Shown: positions 7,392 to 15,851 of the stretch, one piece after another | Position numbering within the stretch: position 1 is the first letter of the stretch | Layout of the letters: every line of letters begins with the position of its first letter | From: Parcubacteria group bacterium Gr01-1014_56 | Lineage (GTDB): Bacteria > Patescibacteriota > Minisyncoccia > Phycocordibacterales > SBAW01 | Length of the DNA: 26,554 nucleotides | Reading direction: 5' to 3' | NCBI GenBank assembly: GCA_007375995.1 | Contig: VMFK01000002.1 | Span: forward strand, 1 to 26,554 | Made by a program: the position numbers and the translations under genes | Notes under the pieces: model-generated | Databases searched by the model: none | Told to the model about the DNA's origin: nothing | What the model saw: only the letters and a program-made list of their open reading frames with translations

Positions 7392-7914
7392 CTTCTACCT
7401 CCCCATTGCTATTGTGTGAGAGAACCAATTCGTATTCTGCGCGTACTTTCTGGTGGTGTAAGTCTTCAACACTCCACAGAGAGTCGAGGGCGACATAAAG
7501 TGCTGTGATGTACTCTTTCTGCTTTAAGAGCTGGGCTATGTATCCACCCCTGCTGCCAAAACAGAAACTACCTTGCGTGTTAAGCGAGTACGGATGTGTC
7601 ATTTCTCTATCGCGTCTGCCTGACTCGATACAGACAACCGAGACAACATTGTCCTCTTTGACGGGAAGCGCAATGCTGCACGTGTATCTTCCCAAGAAAT
7701 AGTTCTCGCCTGAACCTGGGTGCTGCCAGAAGATTAGGTTACTTTTGACACAAAGGCGATTGCCGCCTGCAACATATACAGATGACACATTGTGGTGGCT
7801 CTTCAAGAGGTCGAAGTCCCTCTTATGAGATTCTTTGCTACCTTGGCCATATTGACACATAAGAGCAACCCAGCGTTTCCGCCCTGGGATGGCATTAATC
7901 CAAAGACTCTTCAT
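7381..7914 (-). CDS. E2-like (UBC-fold) conjugating protein, predicted
   Basis: A 177-aa protein. Strands predicted between residues 44 and 97 lead into H107-P-Y-S-L-N-T-Q-G-S-F-C118-F-G, then a helix (IAQLLKQKEYI). This follows the E2 order HPN...G.(I)C.(D/G) with Cys118 in the place of the catalytic cysteine, as in the prokaryotic E2-like families, including PRTRC protein B. It should take the activated ubiquitin-like protein from the E1 encoded next and pass it on. No JAMM motif (E...HxH...SxxD) is visible, so it is not a JAB peptidase. The start has GGGAG 7 nt upstream. It is the first gene of the operon, with a predicted promoter at 7954-7982. The assignment rests on motif order and context. 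Confidence 0.65.
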   Translation of the reverse strand: MKSLWINAIPGRKRWVALMCQYGQGSKESHKRDFDLLKSHHNVSSVYVAGGNRLCVKSNLIFWQHPGSGENYFLGRYTCSIALPVKEDNVVSVVCIESGRRDREMTHPYSLNTQGSFCFGSRGGYIAQLLKQKEYITALYVALDSLWSVEDLHHQKVRAEYELVLSHNSNGEVEDDS

Positions 7915-7953
7915 ATCAGTCTCCCTATTTGATTTTGATCCTATCTACAATGA

Positions 7954-7982
7954 ACTATGCCACAAAAATATTTTTAAAACAA
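7954..7982 (-). promoter_or_regulatory. Predicted promoter of the ubiquitin-like operon
   Basis: On the minus strand: TTGTTT (7982-7977), a 17-bp AT-rich spacer and CATAGT (7959-7954). It starts where the CcdA-like gene ends and would give a leader of about 33 nt carrying the Shine-Dalgarno of the E2-like gene. Confidence 0.4.
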
Positions 7983-7985
7983 GCT

Positions 7986-8741
7986 CTATAAATAGTTAAG
8001 CAGGCGGTCGTAGTTGAGGAAGTCAAAGAAGCCAAAACCCCAGGTAATAAGGAGCCCCATATTGTTGAGCAGCATCAGGGCGCCGATAACCACAAGTACC
8101 ACGCCGCCGATATAGTTGAGAACGACCGTTGTGCGCCCAAGATTAGCGAACCACTCGCCGAGACGCTCGATAAAAATCGCGGAGAGTATAAATGGCACGC
8201 CAAGCCCAAGCGAAAACACACCAAGCAAAAGCGCGCCCTGGGGGGCACCTGAGGTTGAGGCGACAAAAAGGATCGTGCCAAGTATAGGCCCGATACAGGG
8301 GCTCCAGCCCAGCGCAAATAAGGCACCAATAAGCGCGGAGCTCTCAGGCCGACCTATCGTGAGGAACCGAGGGATGCGCGCGCGCCACTCCTGGGTCAAT
8401 ATCGGCAAATGCAATACTCCAAGCATTGTGAGACCAAAGAGGATAATAATAACGCCTGCGGCGCGCGAGAGCGTCTCGCGCCAGGGCCCAACCACACCTC
8501 CTAAAAACCCAGCAAACGTACCCAGTAGTATAAAAATGAGCGAGAAGCCGACCACAAACGCAATCGCGTTGCGGACAATCCGGCCGCGACCGCGGGCCTC
8601 TCCCCCGGGCGGCACTCCTGCAATAAAAGCCAAGTACCCCGGTACGATAGGGAGCGTGCAGGGTGCCAGAAACATCAGCACACCTGCCAAAAACGCAGCA
8701 GGGATGAGCACTAAAAAATCAAATGGAAACATACCGAACAT
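7986..8741 (-). CDS. CcdA/DsbD-type thiol-disulfide transmembrane protein
   Basis: A 251-aa polytopic membrane protein, with about six to seven helices. It carries the two family cysteines in LAPCTLPIVPGYL (Cys28) and GWSPCIGPILG (Cys149). These shuttle electrons from cytoplasmic thioredoxin across the membrane to extracytoplasmic thiol proteins. The length matches CcdA rather than full DsbD: no periplasmic domains are attached and no thioredoxin-like partner is encoded in the window. A TACAGT hexamer lies 6 nt before the ATG and no Shine-Dalgarno is visible. It starts 14 nt after the M24 peptidase gene ends. Confidence 0.93.
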   Translation of the reverse strand: MFGMFPFDFLVLIPAAFLAGVLMFLAPCTLPIVPGYLAFIAGVPPGGEARGRGRIVRNAIAFVVGFSLIFILLGTFAGFLGGVVGPWRETLSRAAGVIIILFGLTMLGVLHLPILTQEWRARIPRFLTIGRPESSALIGALFALGWSPCIGPILGTILFVASTSGAPQGALLLGVFSLGLGVPFILSAIFIERLGEWFANLGRTTVVLNYIGGVVLVVIGALMLLNNMGLLITWGFGFFDFLNYDRLLNYL

Positions 8742-8755
8742 TCTAGCACTGTAAT

Positions 8756-9514
8756 TTACAAAACAAACTCCTTGTTGTAATCAGTGAGGTTTCTACAACC
8801 ATTTTTTGTGACAAGCACTATGTCTTCTATGCGTACTCCACCGATTGCTTTATAGTAGAGCCCCGGCTCTATTGTTATTACATCTCCTTCCATCAATACA
8901 TCACTGCTTTTTCGTCTTATGTGGGGTGCTTCGTGGATATTAAGCCCTACTCCGTGCCCAACCCCATGGACAAAGCCCTCTGCGTAGGGAAAACCTTCTT
9001 TTGTATCCCCTTCTCCTGAAGTAAGAAATCCTGCTTCTATAAAAAACTTCTCCACTGCTTCTTGTATATCCCTGCACTTGGTGCCCGACTTAACCATCGA
9101 AATCGCGAGCTCTTGAGCACCTAACACGGCGTCATACATTTTTTGCAGCTGTGCTGGCGGTGTCCCTAAACAGACAGTGCGAGTCATATCGGCAAAGTAG
9201 CCGGTCGTTTTTGAGCGGGGATAAATATCTATAACTATCGGCTCTCCACGTTTTAATACACCACTACCCTTTGTGTGCGGTGCGGAGCTTTGTACACCTC
9301 CAGCAACAATATGGCCTTCCGGCGACTCGCAGCCCGCCTGTGTAAGTACAGTATCAATTATTTTATGAGCCTCTTCAGAAGTTGGTGCTTCACTTGAATG
9401 TAAATAAGTAACAACCTGCGCCATAGCTGATTCAGTAGCAAGTTGTACTTCTTCTATAGCAGCTATTTGCTCTGGTGTCTTTAATCTAGGTGAGATAACT
9501 TTTTTGTCCATCAT
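8756..9514 (-). CDS. M24 family metallopeptidase (Xaa-Pro/methionyl aminopeptidase-like)
   Basis: A 252-aa single-domain M24 (pita-bread fold) peptidase without the N-terminal creatinase domain of PepP/PepQ. The five metal ligands are visible: Asp96 (VIDIYP), Asp109 (FADMTRT), His187 (HGVGHGVGLNIHE), Glu216 (IEPGLY) and Glu230 (VRIED). His80 and His194 fit the substrate-site histidines. It should release N-terminal residues from peptides in the cytoplasm. Sequence context (GLYY..IGGVRIED) favours Xaa-Pro aminopeptidase-like over true MetAP, but the substrate is not certain. It begins 5 nt after secA, very likely in one operon. Confidence 0.9.
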   Translation of the reverse strand: MMDKKVISPRLKTPEQIAAIEEVQLATESAMAQVVTYLHSSEAPTSEEAHKIIDTVLTQAGCESPEGHIVAGGVQSSAPHTKGSGVLKRGEPIVIDIYPRSKTTGYFADMTRTVCLGTPPAQLQKMYDAVLGAQELAISMVKSGTKCRDIQEAVEKFFIEAGFLTSGEGDTKEGFPYAEGFVHGVGHGVGLNIHEAPHIRRKSSDVLMEGDVITIEPGLYYKAIGGVRIEDIVLVTKNGCRNLTDYNKEFVL

Positions 9515-9519
9515 TACTA

Positions 9520-12009
9520 TTACTTTTTTACAGCCATTAGCTTCTGGTGCTCATCGGTGTTTTTAAGGCCACAATTCTTATATTTTTTACCGGAGCCACA
9601 AGGGCACGGGTCGTTGCGACCAAGCTCTTGCTCTTTGCCCATTTGAGCTAGATTGATTATGGGTCTCGCTGCAGGTGCTGCCGCAGGCAAAGTTGAACCT
9701 TGAGCAGCCTCCTTTGTCAGTTTCTCTATCAGTTCAAACACCTGGCCCGCAAGGGTCATCTCCATGTCTTTATAGAGGCGCGTGCCCTCTTTACGATACT
9801 CAACAAGCGGATCGCGCTGGCCGTAGGCGCGCAGGTTCACCGAGCCACGCAGATACTCCATCGACTCGAGGTGCTCCACCCATAAGAGGTCGAGTGTTCG
9901 GAGTACAATGTGTCTTCCTGCGTTCAAAAACATCTCTCGGCCAAGCTCCTCCTCTTTTTTGGTGAGAAGTGTTTTGGCTTCTTCACTCCCCTGTGAAAGA
10001 TCCTCAAGTACACTTGCGACATCATCCCCCGAGCCTACTAAGACCTTGCGGCGTTTGTCATAGATCGCGCGGCGCTGTTTGTCCAGTACGTTGTCAAACT
10101 CCAGCACGTGTTTGCGTGCGTCAAAGTTAAAGCCCTCAATTTTTGTTTGTGCGCTTTCAAGCGCTCGCGTCACCAGTTTATTTTCAATCGGTTCGTCCTC
10201 GGGGATGCCAAAGCGACCCATCATATTCTTGATCATATCCGAGGCAAACACGCGCATGAGTGAGTCCTCAAGTGAGACAAAAAACCTCGTCTCCCCTGGG
10301 TCGCCTTGGCGGCCGGAGCGACCTCTCAGTTGGTTGTCGATGCGCCTTGCTTCGTGCCGCTCAGTACCTATAACAAAAAGCCCGCCGAGCGCACGCACCT
10401 CATCCGCCTCGTCCATGCTTGCCAGAGCGCCCCCGAGTTTGATGTCAACACCACGACCCGCCATGTTTGTGGCAACGGTCACACGGCCCCTCTCACCTGC
10501 CGAGGCTATAATCTCTCCCTCACGCTCGTGATTCTTGGCGTTGAGTATCTCGTGCGGGATTCCCTCTTGGCGCAAAAAGGTCGAGAGGAGTTCGTTTTTC
10601 TCGATCGAGACAGTGCCTACGAGCACTGGCTGACCTTTTTTGTGGAGCTCTGAGATATTTCTTGCAAGCGCTTTAAACTTACCCACTTCAGTTTGAAAGA
10701 TAAGATCGTTTTCATCTTTGCGCACAACTGGTTTGTTGGTTGGGATATCAGCAACCTCTAAACCATACACTTTATAGAACTCCTCGCTAGAGGTTTTTGC
10801 AGTACCAGTCATGCCAGCGAGCTTGTCGTACAGGCGGAAGTAATTTTGATAGGTGATAGAAGCATACGTGCGCGACTCCTTTTGTACAATCACGCCCTCT
10901 TTGGCCTCTATTGCCTGGTGGAGACCCTCGCTCCAGCGCCTACCTGGCTGTAAGCGCCCCGTAAACTCATCGACAATCACAATCTCGCCATTTTTGACGA
11001 CATATTCTTTGTCCCTGGCATACAATGCTTGCGCTCTGACAGCAGTCTCAAGATGGTGCACGTACTTAATACCTTTTTCGGTATATAAATTATCGATACC
11101 GAGCAGTTTTTCTGCTTTAGTGATGCCCTCGTCGGTCAATTGTATTGCCTTGCGCTTTTCGTCAACGGTAAAATCGACTTCTTTATTAAGTTTAGTGGCA
11201 ATCTGCGCAAAAGTACGATACAAGTCCTCAGACTCAGCTGCCGGAGCGGAGATAATGAGCGGCGTACGCGCTTCATCGATCAAGATCGAGTCGATTTCGT
11301 CAACAATTGCGTAAGTATGGCCGCGTTGTCTAAGCTCAGTCGGATTAAAAGAGATATTGTCGCGCAGATAATCAAACCCAAACTCACTGTTGGTGCCGTA
11401 GGTGATATCTGCTTGGTAGGCCTCTACGCGCGTCGCTGGCCGCAAGTAGTCGTAAAATATTCTAAAGCTCCCCTCTTCGTCGCGCATTGCATCTTCCTCG
11501 GTCTTGGTATGCGATGCGTCATAGAGATATGAGGAGTCATGATTAATTATCCCAACCGAGAGCCCAAGCAATGCGTACACCTGGCCCATCCACACTGCGT
11601 CGCGACGGGCGAGATAGTCGTTGACGGTTATAATATGTACGCCATTGCCCAGAAGTGCATTGAGATACGCGGGGAGTGTCGCTACAAGCGTCTTCCCCTC
11701 GCCGGTTTTCATCTCTGCAATACCACGGTTATGGAGCACGTACCCGCCGATTAATTGCACGTCAAAAGGCCTAAGCTTAACTGTACGAACTGCAGACTCC
11801 CTGACAAGAGCAAATGCTTCAGGCATAACGTCCTCAAGCGTCTCCCCCGCTGTAAGGCGAGCGCGTAAAGTAGCGGTTGCCAAGCGGAGCTCCTCGTTTG
11901 AAAAAGCCTTATAGGTAGGCTCCAAACGGTTAACCGCCTCAACAAGTACAGTAGAGCCTTTAAGCGCAGCGCTTTTGGGCGCCCCGAAAAGAGTTTCGAG
12001 CGAAAACAT
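9520..12009 (-). CDS. secA: Protein translocase ATPase SecA
   Basis: SecA drives export of unfolded proteins through SecYEG at the cytoplasmic membrane. The 829-aa product has Walker A KTGEGKT (101-107), the DEAD-type box DEIDSILIDEARTPLIISAP, TNMAGRGVDIKLG and QLRGRSGRQGDPG. The C-terminal SEC-C zinc motif is CPCGSGKKYKNC (about 801-812). Length and domain order are normal. The ATG has no Shine-Dalgarno; TGGTACTAT (an extended -10) ends 6 nt upstream and a terminator lies just before it, so secA probably starts its own leaderless transcript. Confidence 0.98.
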   Translation of the reverse strand: MFSLETLFGAPKSAALKGSTVLVEAVNRLEPTYKAFSNEELRLATATLRARLTAGETLEDVMPEAFALVRESAVRTVKLRPFDVQLIGGYVLHNRGIAEMKTGEGKTLVATLPAYLNALLGNGVHIITVNDYLARRDAVWMGQVYALLGLSVGIINHDSSYLYDASHTKTEEDAMRDEEGSFRIFYDYLRPATRVEAYQADITYGTNSEFGFDYLRDNISFNPTELRQRGHTYAIVDEIDSILIDEARTPLIISAPAAESEDLYRTFAQIATKLNKEVDFTVDEKRKAIQLTDEGITKAEKLLGIDNLYTEKGIKYVHHLETAVRAQALYARDKEYVVKNGEIVIVDEFTGRLQPGRRWSEGLHQAIEAKEGVIVQKESRTYASITYQNYFRLYDKLAGMTGTAKTSSEEFYKVYGLEVADIPTNKPVVRKDENDLIFQTEVGKFKALARNISELHKKGQPVLVGTVSIEKNELLSTFLRQEGIPHEILNAKNHEREGEIIASAGERGRVTVATNMAGRGVDIKLGGALASMDEADEVRALGGLFVIGTERHEARRIDNQLRGRSGRQGDPGETRFFVSLEDSLMRVFASDMIKNMMGRFGIPEDEPIENKLVTRALESAQTKIEGFNFDARKHVLEFDNVLDKQRRAIYDKRRKVLVGSGDDVASVLEDLSQGSEEAKTLLTKKEEELGREMFLNAGRHIVLRTLDLLWVEHLESMEYLRGSVNLRAYGQRDPLVEYRKEGTRLYKDMEMTLAGQVFELIEKLTKEAAQGSTLPAAAPAARPIINLAQMGKEQELGRNDPCPCGSGKKYKNCGLKNTDEHQKLMAVKK

Positions 12010-12015
12010 GTGAGG

Positions 12016-12021
12016 ATAGTA
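12016..12021 (-). promoter_or_regulatory. Extended -10 of a predicted leaderless secA promoter
   Basis: TACTAT at 12021-12016 is preceded by TGG, giving the TGnTAnnnT extended -10 form. Six nt separate it from the ATG at 12009. No good -35 is seen, as is usual for extended -10 promoters. It sits between the upstream terminator and secA. Confidence 0.45.
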
Positions 12022-12047
12022 CCATTTTTTTGATGATTCGGAAACAG

Positions 12048-12070
12048 AAAAACCGCCCAGAGTCGGGCGG
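12048..12070 (-). terminator. Rho-independent terminator after the Lys-rich small ORF
   Basis: On the minus strand CCGCCC (12070-12065) and GGGCGG (12058-12053) form a GC-only stem with a 6-nt loop GACTCT, followed by TTTTT (12052-12048). A second stretch AAAAG before the stem could extend pairing with the T-tract. Confidence 0.85.
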
Positions 12071-12112
12071 CTTTTCTTTCGAGAAGATTAGTATCCACTC
12101 AAACTTTGAGTG

Positions 12113-12172
12113 TTATCGGCGCTTCTTTGCAGCCTTTTTCTTCTTTGTCTTGGCTTTCTTTTTCTTTGCCAT
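12113..12172 (-). CDS. 19-aa Lys/Ala-rich small protein
   Basis: The ORF encodes MAKKKKAKTKKKKAAKKRR, with 14 of 19 residues Lys or Arg. It lies in its own predicted transcription unit: promoter at 12278-12306 and a strong terminator at 12048-12070. Such short basic peptides resemble the Lys/Ala tails of histone-like or ribosome-associated proteins; binding to nucleic acid is an inference. No Shine-Dalgarno precedes the ATG, and the leader would be about 95 nt. The unit could instead be a small RNA in which this ORF is incidental, but a run of 11 AAA/AAG codons among 19, flanked by start and stop, is hard to explain by chance. Confidence 0.5.
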   Translation of the reverse strand: MAKKKKAKTKKKKAAKKRR

Positions 12173-12277
12173 AATAGTGTGCGACCCAGGGGCCGCAAAT
12201 TGGTCTGTGCATCGTTCGACCGTACCAATCGTGCATCCGCGGAAGCTACGATAAGCACATCTCGATGCGCTTGTTTA

Positions 12278-12306
12278 AGTATCGACGATAAAATCTAAAC
12301 ACACAA
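12278..12306 (-). promoter_or_regulatory. Predicted promoter of the Lys-rich small ORF
   Basis: On the minus strand: TTGTGT (12306-12301), a 17-bp spacer and GATACT (12283-12278). The remaining sequence down to the ORF (12173-12277) holds no recognisable RNA gene. Confidence 0.35.
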
Positions 12307-12335
12307 TGAAATTTTTTTACACACTGTGGATATCT

Positions 12336-13361
12336 TTATCGCGCGACGATATGTACTTCAGGCTCAACAGATATACCACATGCGACTAAAATTTTTTCCT
12401 GTACAATCTTTGCTAACTCTTTTACATCAGCTGCGGTGGTATTTTTTTCTGTCGCGATAACAAGAAATTGTTTTTCAAACATGCGAGCACCTCCGACGCG
12501 CACGTCGCGTAAGTCGAGCACTCCGTGGCGATAATCAAGGATCCACCCGAGCGGAATTTTTATATTGGGCGACTCCGGGAGTGCAAACAAGGGCATGCCG
12601 GGGTACTTGAGAGCTAATTTTTTAGCTTCCTCCCCCGACAATACAGGGTTTTTAAAAAATGACCCGGCAGTGCCCTCAAAGTTCAGATCTGGAAATTTCT
12701 TCTTGCGGATCTGAATGACCGCTTCACGGATCTCTCCTAAGCTTGGCACTCTGCCCTCAAAGTAAAGAGCAAGATCTTTGTATGACAGATCTGGCCTTGG
12801 GGCTGAGTCGAGTGAAAAAGCTGCGTGTAAAAGCACATAGCGCCCAGGCTCACGCTTAAAAATACTGTCGCGATAACCGAATTTACACGCCTCTTTGGTG
12901 AGTGTCTTTACGCTATCACTTTCTCGGTCTAACACCTCAACCCACTCAAGCGTTTGCGAGAGTGCCGAACCGTAAGCGCCAATATTTTGTACAACTGCGC
13001 CACCTACTGACCCTGGAATACCTGAAAGGTTTTCTATTCCCCACAAATTTTCTTTGACTGCTCGCCCGACAAGCTCGTCCCAACTCTCTCCCGCGGCCGC
13101 TACTATAAGCATGTGCCCATCTTCTTTTACCGTCTCAACTCCTTTTAGTTCAATTTTAAGTACGAGTCCGTCAAAACCTTTATCATCAATGAGTACATTG
13201 GAGCCGCCACCTAATACAAAAATCTTCATCGCCCTTGCGTTTGCAAACGCAAGGGCTTCGCGCATCTCTTGTATATTTTGCACAAGTGCAAAATAACGCG
13301 CCGGCCCTCCAATGCCGAACGTCGTGAGGGGGAAAAGCGCGATGTTCTTTTCGATAGTCAT
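12336..13361 (-). CDS. murB: UDP-N-acetylenolpyruvoylglucosamine reductase
   Basis: MurB reduces UDP-GlcNAc-enolpyruvate to UDP-MurNAc with NADPH and FAD, the second committed step of peptidoglycan synthesis. The FAD-binding N-terminus reads TTFGIGGPARYF and LGGGSNVLI; IPGSVGGAVVQNIGAYG follows. The FGYRDSIFK insert and the AGSFFKNP motif (catalytic Ser) align with the E. coli-type (type I) enzyme, and the C-terminal EPEVHIV holds the catalytic Glu. I prefer the ATG at 13361 (341 aa), because MTIEKNIALFPLTTFGIGG aligns with the usual N-terminus. The same frame could start at a TTG at 13394, adding 11 residues. No Shine-Dalgarno is visible. Confidence 0.95.
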   Translation of the reverse strand: MTIEKNIALFPLTTFGIGGPARYFALVQNIQEMREALAFANARAMKIFVLGGGSNVLIDDKGFDGLVLKIELKGVETVKEDGHMLIVAAAGESWDELVGRAVKENLWGIENLSGIPGSVGGAVVQNIGAYGSALSQTLEWVEVLDRESDSVKTLTKEACKFGYRDSIFKREPGRYVLLHAAFSLDSAPRPDLSYKDLALYFEGRVPSLGEIREAVIQIRKKKFPDLNFEGTAGSFFKNPVLSGEEAKKLALKYPGMPLFALPESPNIKIPLGWILDYRHGVLDLRDVRVGGARMFEKQFLVIATEKNTTAADVKELAKIVQEKILVACGISVEPEVHIVAR

Positions 13362-13475
13362 GTGCACCGAGTGGGAAGCGGATGCGAGCTCCAAAACATT
13401 GTCTTAATGTGAGTGCAGTCGCTCCCCACTCGAAGCGCAAGCTCTACCTCAGCAGTATACCCTTCCCTTATAGAA

Positions 13476-13540
13476 ACGAAAATCCCTAACGGGGGTACTT
13501 CTTTATATACGAAAATCCCCTCTTGCGAGGGGGTTTTCGT
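13476..13540 (-). terminator. Two tandem hairpins downstream of the O-antigen-ligase-like gene
   Basis: The strong hairpin is 13509-13540: arms ACGAAAATCCCCTC and GAGGGGGTTTTCGT pair over 14 positions with one imperfect pair and a 4-nt loop. In the minus-strand RNA the 3' side reads GGGGATTTTCGT. A weaker copy at about 13474-13495 (CCCCCGTTAGGG then ATTTTCG) follows and shares the ACGAAAATCCC repeat. The symmetrical large stem could also work on the plus strand, but no gene points that way. Confidence 0.65.
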
Positions 13541-13600
13541 AAGACGTTGTTTTGTTAAGCCAGCATCCTGGCACTCACATATAGAAGTATACCACTCACT

Positions 13601-15844
13601 CTACTGCTGTCCAGGTTTGAGCGTGCCGTTTTGGATCTGCGAGATAAGTGACTGCGCTTGAGCGGCCATTGAGGGGTTCAGTTCAGCAACTATTTTTAAC
13701 TCCTCAATTGTCTGCGTGCCATTCCCCGCCGCAAAGTATGCCGAGGCAAGGCCAAGATGCATATCTGCGTTCTTAGGATTATTTTCGACACGAATCTTCC
13801 ATATCCCCACCACACGGTCAAATTGTTTCGTGTTGCCGTAGACCTGAAGCAGCTGGTCGTTGTCGTATAGCACCCCGCCGAAGCCTTCAGTCAACACCGC
13901 GTCTCCCTGTGCCGACTTCCCCGCATAGTAGAGTGCCCCAGCATAGAGCACACGCGCATTTGCGTAGCGAGGGTCAAGGTCGAACGCCACTTTAAGTACC
14001 TCAACGGCGTGCGCTATGTCTCCTTTTTGGATATAGGTTGCGCCAAGCTGGAAGAGTATCTGTTGTTTTTTAGGAGAGAACTCCAATGATTTGGTGAGAT
14101 GCTCAAGTGACGCATCGTACTGGCCGAACTGTGCGAGAAAAACGCTCATAAAGAGCTCTAAACGAGCATCCCCCGGGCGGCTACTCAGAAATTCATCTCC
14201 TTGAGCGCGCGTGTAGTTGAAGGCCTCCTGTTTTGTCTGTGGGCTCACACTGCTTGAAGGTGCAATGCCGTTTGAAGCGTACTGGAAGAGTTGCTCAATG
14301 GTCTCTTGTTTGCCTAAGTCTCCCTCAAGAAGTGCCTTCTTGAATATGCCAAGATGCTCCTCGGGCGTGAGCGCGACTCCAGTCCTAAGATTATTGTTAG
14401 AGAGCGCTTCGATAAGCGTTTGTGCTCTAGTAAGCCCAGGGGCGTTTAACATCCATACCCCACCAAGAATTACCACGAGCGCGATAGGCGCAACAATTGC
14501 AACCAGGCGATCGTCACCCGCCTTAAGCCAAATCATCGCGCGTGGAAGCGGGTTCCACGAGAGCCCGTGTAGAAACGCCAATACAATAAAGAAATAGATG
14601 AAGCTCATGAGGTCATGAAAGACCGTGATATTGCTAAACCCATATGCACCCAAGAGCCCTAAGAATATAGCCTGCTCAGGAACACTGAGTGACGAGCGGA
14701 TAATCGCCCACAGAGCAAACACAAAGAAGAGCAGGTAGAGCAAAAATGCGGGGAACCCGCCCGAGATAAGCCAGTCTAGAAACTCGTTATGCGTGCGGTC
14801 AAACCATTGTTCCTGGTCATACATGCTCGGGACGTAGTATTTATTGAACACGTAGTTGAAGTTCTCCTGCCCCCAACCAAATACTGGTCTCTCGAGCGCT
14901 CCTGGTATCGCCATGTCGCGCCAGAGCGTGAAGCGAGCTTGTGTCGTCTTGTCGGTGAGAGAAATAGAGGCAATGCGGTTGAGTGTTGTGCTGCTGCGGA
15001 CAAAAGAGGAGTCTCTAAGCGCAAAGAAAAGTCCGCCTAAAAGCACCATCCCGCCAAGCAAGCCAAACGACCAAGTGCGAAGTGTCTTCCACTCCGGGCT
15101 CGTTGCCCGCCATCCGATATATATCGCTACAATTAGTAAGCCCCCGACCACTCCTAAAATTGCACCGCGTGTCTGCGAGTAGTAAAGCGCAATAAATTGG
15201 AGCACAAGTGCTACGCCATAAAGTGCTTGCAACCAAGTAGAGCGGCGGTCGCGCACCAAAAGGTAAAGCGTGATAAATATGCTGAAGAGCATAAACACCG
15301 CGACATAAATCGCGTTTCCAAAGCTCGTGTCAGCTCGAATACCGCTTTGAGAAGAGGGCGTGAAGCCAAACAAATGGAGCACTTGAAAAAGCGCGTACAA
15401 CCCCTGAAGTGTCGCTGCAGATACTGAGACTCTAAAGAAAATGTCCCACCATTTTTCAGCTGCGAGCACGGCGCCCGCAATAACGAAGAATATAAAGACA
15501 TGGATAAGCGTGACGTATCCGTCCATGCGCTCGTAGTTACTCCAAAAACTCTTGATGCCGTCAACACTCATAAAGGTTGCCAACCCCATCCACACTGCAA
15601 ACCCAAGTGCTGTCCACATAAGAAGCGAGGAGTGCGGACGATATTTTGGCTCTTTTATGGCCAAAATAACGTACGCTAACAGCAATACCTCAACCAATAT
15701 CCTAAAAGCAAAGTTCTTGCCCGTGATATAGGGGAAGAACATTGGCGGAACAAAAGGAAAGTTCCCTGCAATAATAAAAGTAATGAACGGCACGGCGGCA
15801 ATACCGATAAGCAATACCCACTTGAGGGTGGTCGTATAATTCAT
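13601..15844 (-). CDS. O-antigen ligase/polymerase-like membrane protein with C-terminal TPRs
   Basis: A 747-aa protein. The first 500 residues hold about 12 or more membrane helices, with the Wzy_C/WaaL-type signature DRTHNEFLDWLISGGFPAF in the large loop region. Proteins of this fold join or polymerise lipid-linked glycans outside the membrane. The last 190 residues or so are tetratricopeptide repeats (GQYDASLEHLTKSLEFSP, GDIAHAVEVLKVAFDLDP), probably a protein-docking platform outside the cell. I chose the ATG at 15844 rather than an upstream start at 15925, because a TTGTCT-17-TATAGT promoter ends 7 nt before it and the extra residues would overlap the NUDIX gene. The acceptor (lipid, protein or S-layer) cannot be told from the sequence. 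Confidence 0.85.
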   Translation of the reverse strand: MNYTTTLKWVLLIGIAAVPFITFIIAGNFPFVPPMFFPYITGKNFAFRILVEVLLLAYVILAIKEPKYRPHSSLLMWTALGFAVWMGLATFMSVDGIKSFWSNYERMDGYVTLIHVFIFFVIAGAVLAAEKWWDIFFRVSVSAATLQGLYALFQVLHLFGFTPSSQSGIRADTSFGNAIYVAVFMLFSIFITLYLLVRDRRSTWLQALYGVALVLQFIALYYSQTRGAILGVVGGLLIVAIYIGWRATSPEWKTLRTWSFGLLGGMVLLGGLFFALRDSSFVRSSTTLNRIASISLTDKTTQARFTLWRDMAIPGALERPVFGWGQENFNYVFNKYYVPSMYDQEQWFDRTHNEFLDWLISGGFPAFLLYLLFFVFALWAIIRSSLSVPEQAIFLGLLGAYGFSNITVFHDLMSFIYFFIVLAFLHGLSWNPLPRAMIWLKAGDDRLVAIVAPIALVVILGGVWMLNAPGLTRAQTLIEALSNNNLRTGVALTPEEHLGIFKKALLEGDLGKQETIEQLFQYASNGIAPSSSVSPQTKQEAFNYTRAQGDEFLSSRPGDARLELFMSVFLAQFGQYDASLEHLTKSLEFSPKKQQILFQLGATYIQKGDIAHAVEVLKVAFDLDPRYANARVLYAGALYYAGKSAQGDAVLTEGFGGVLYDNDQLLQVYGNTKQFDRVVGIWKIRVENNPKNADMHLGLASAYFAAGNGTQTIEELKIVAELNPSMAAQAQSLISQIQNGTLKPGQQ

Positions 15845-15851
15845 ACAAAGC

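Noticed and set aside
7381..7914. Annotation of the 177-aa protein as a JAB/Mov34 deubiquitinase
   Set aside because: ThiF neighbours are often JAB proteins, but the E...HxH...SxxD metal motif is absent, whereas the E2-like HP...G.(F)C.G order is present.
12030..12254. 74-aa and 62-aa plus-strand frames opposite the Lys-rich ORF
   Set aside because: Their Phe/Leu-rich products are the reverse complement of the Lys codons and of the terminator stem; no start signals are present.
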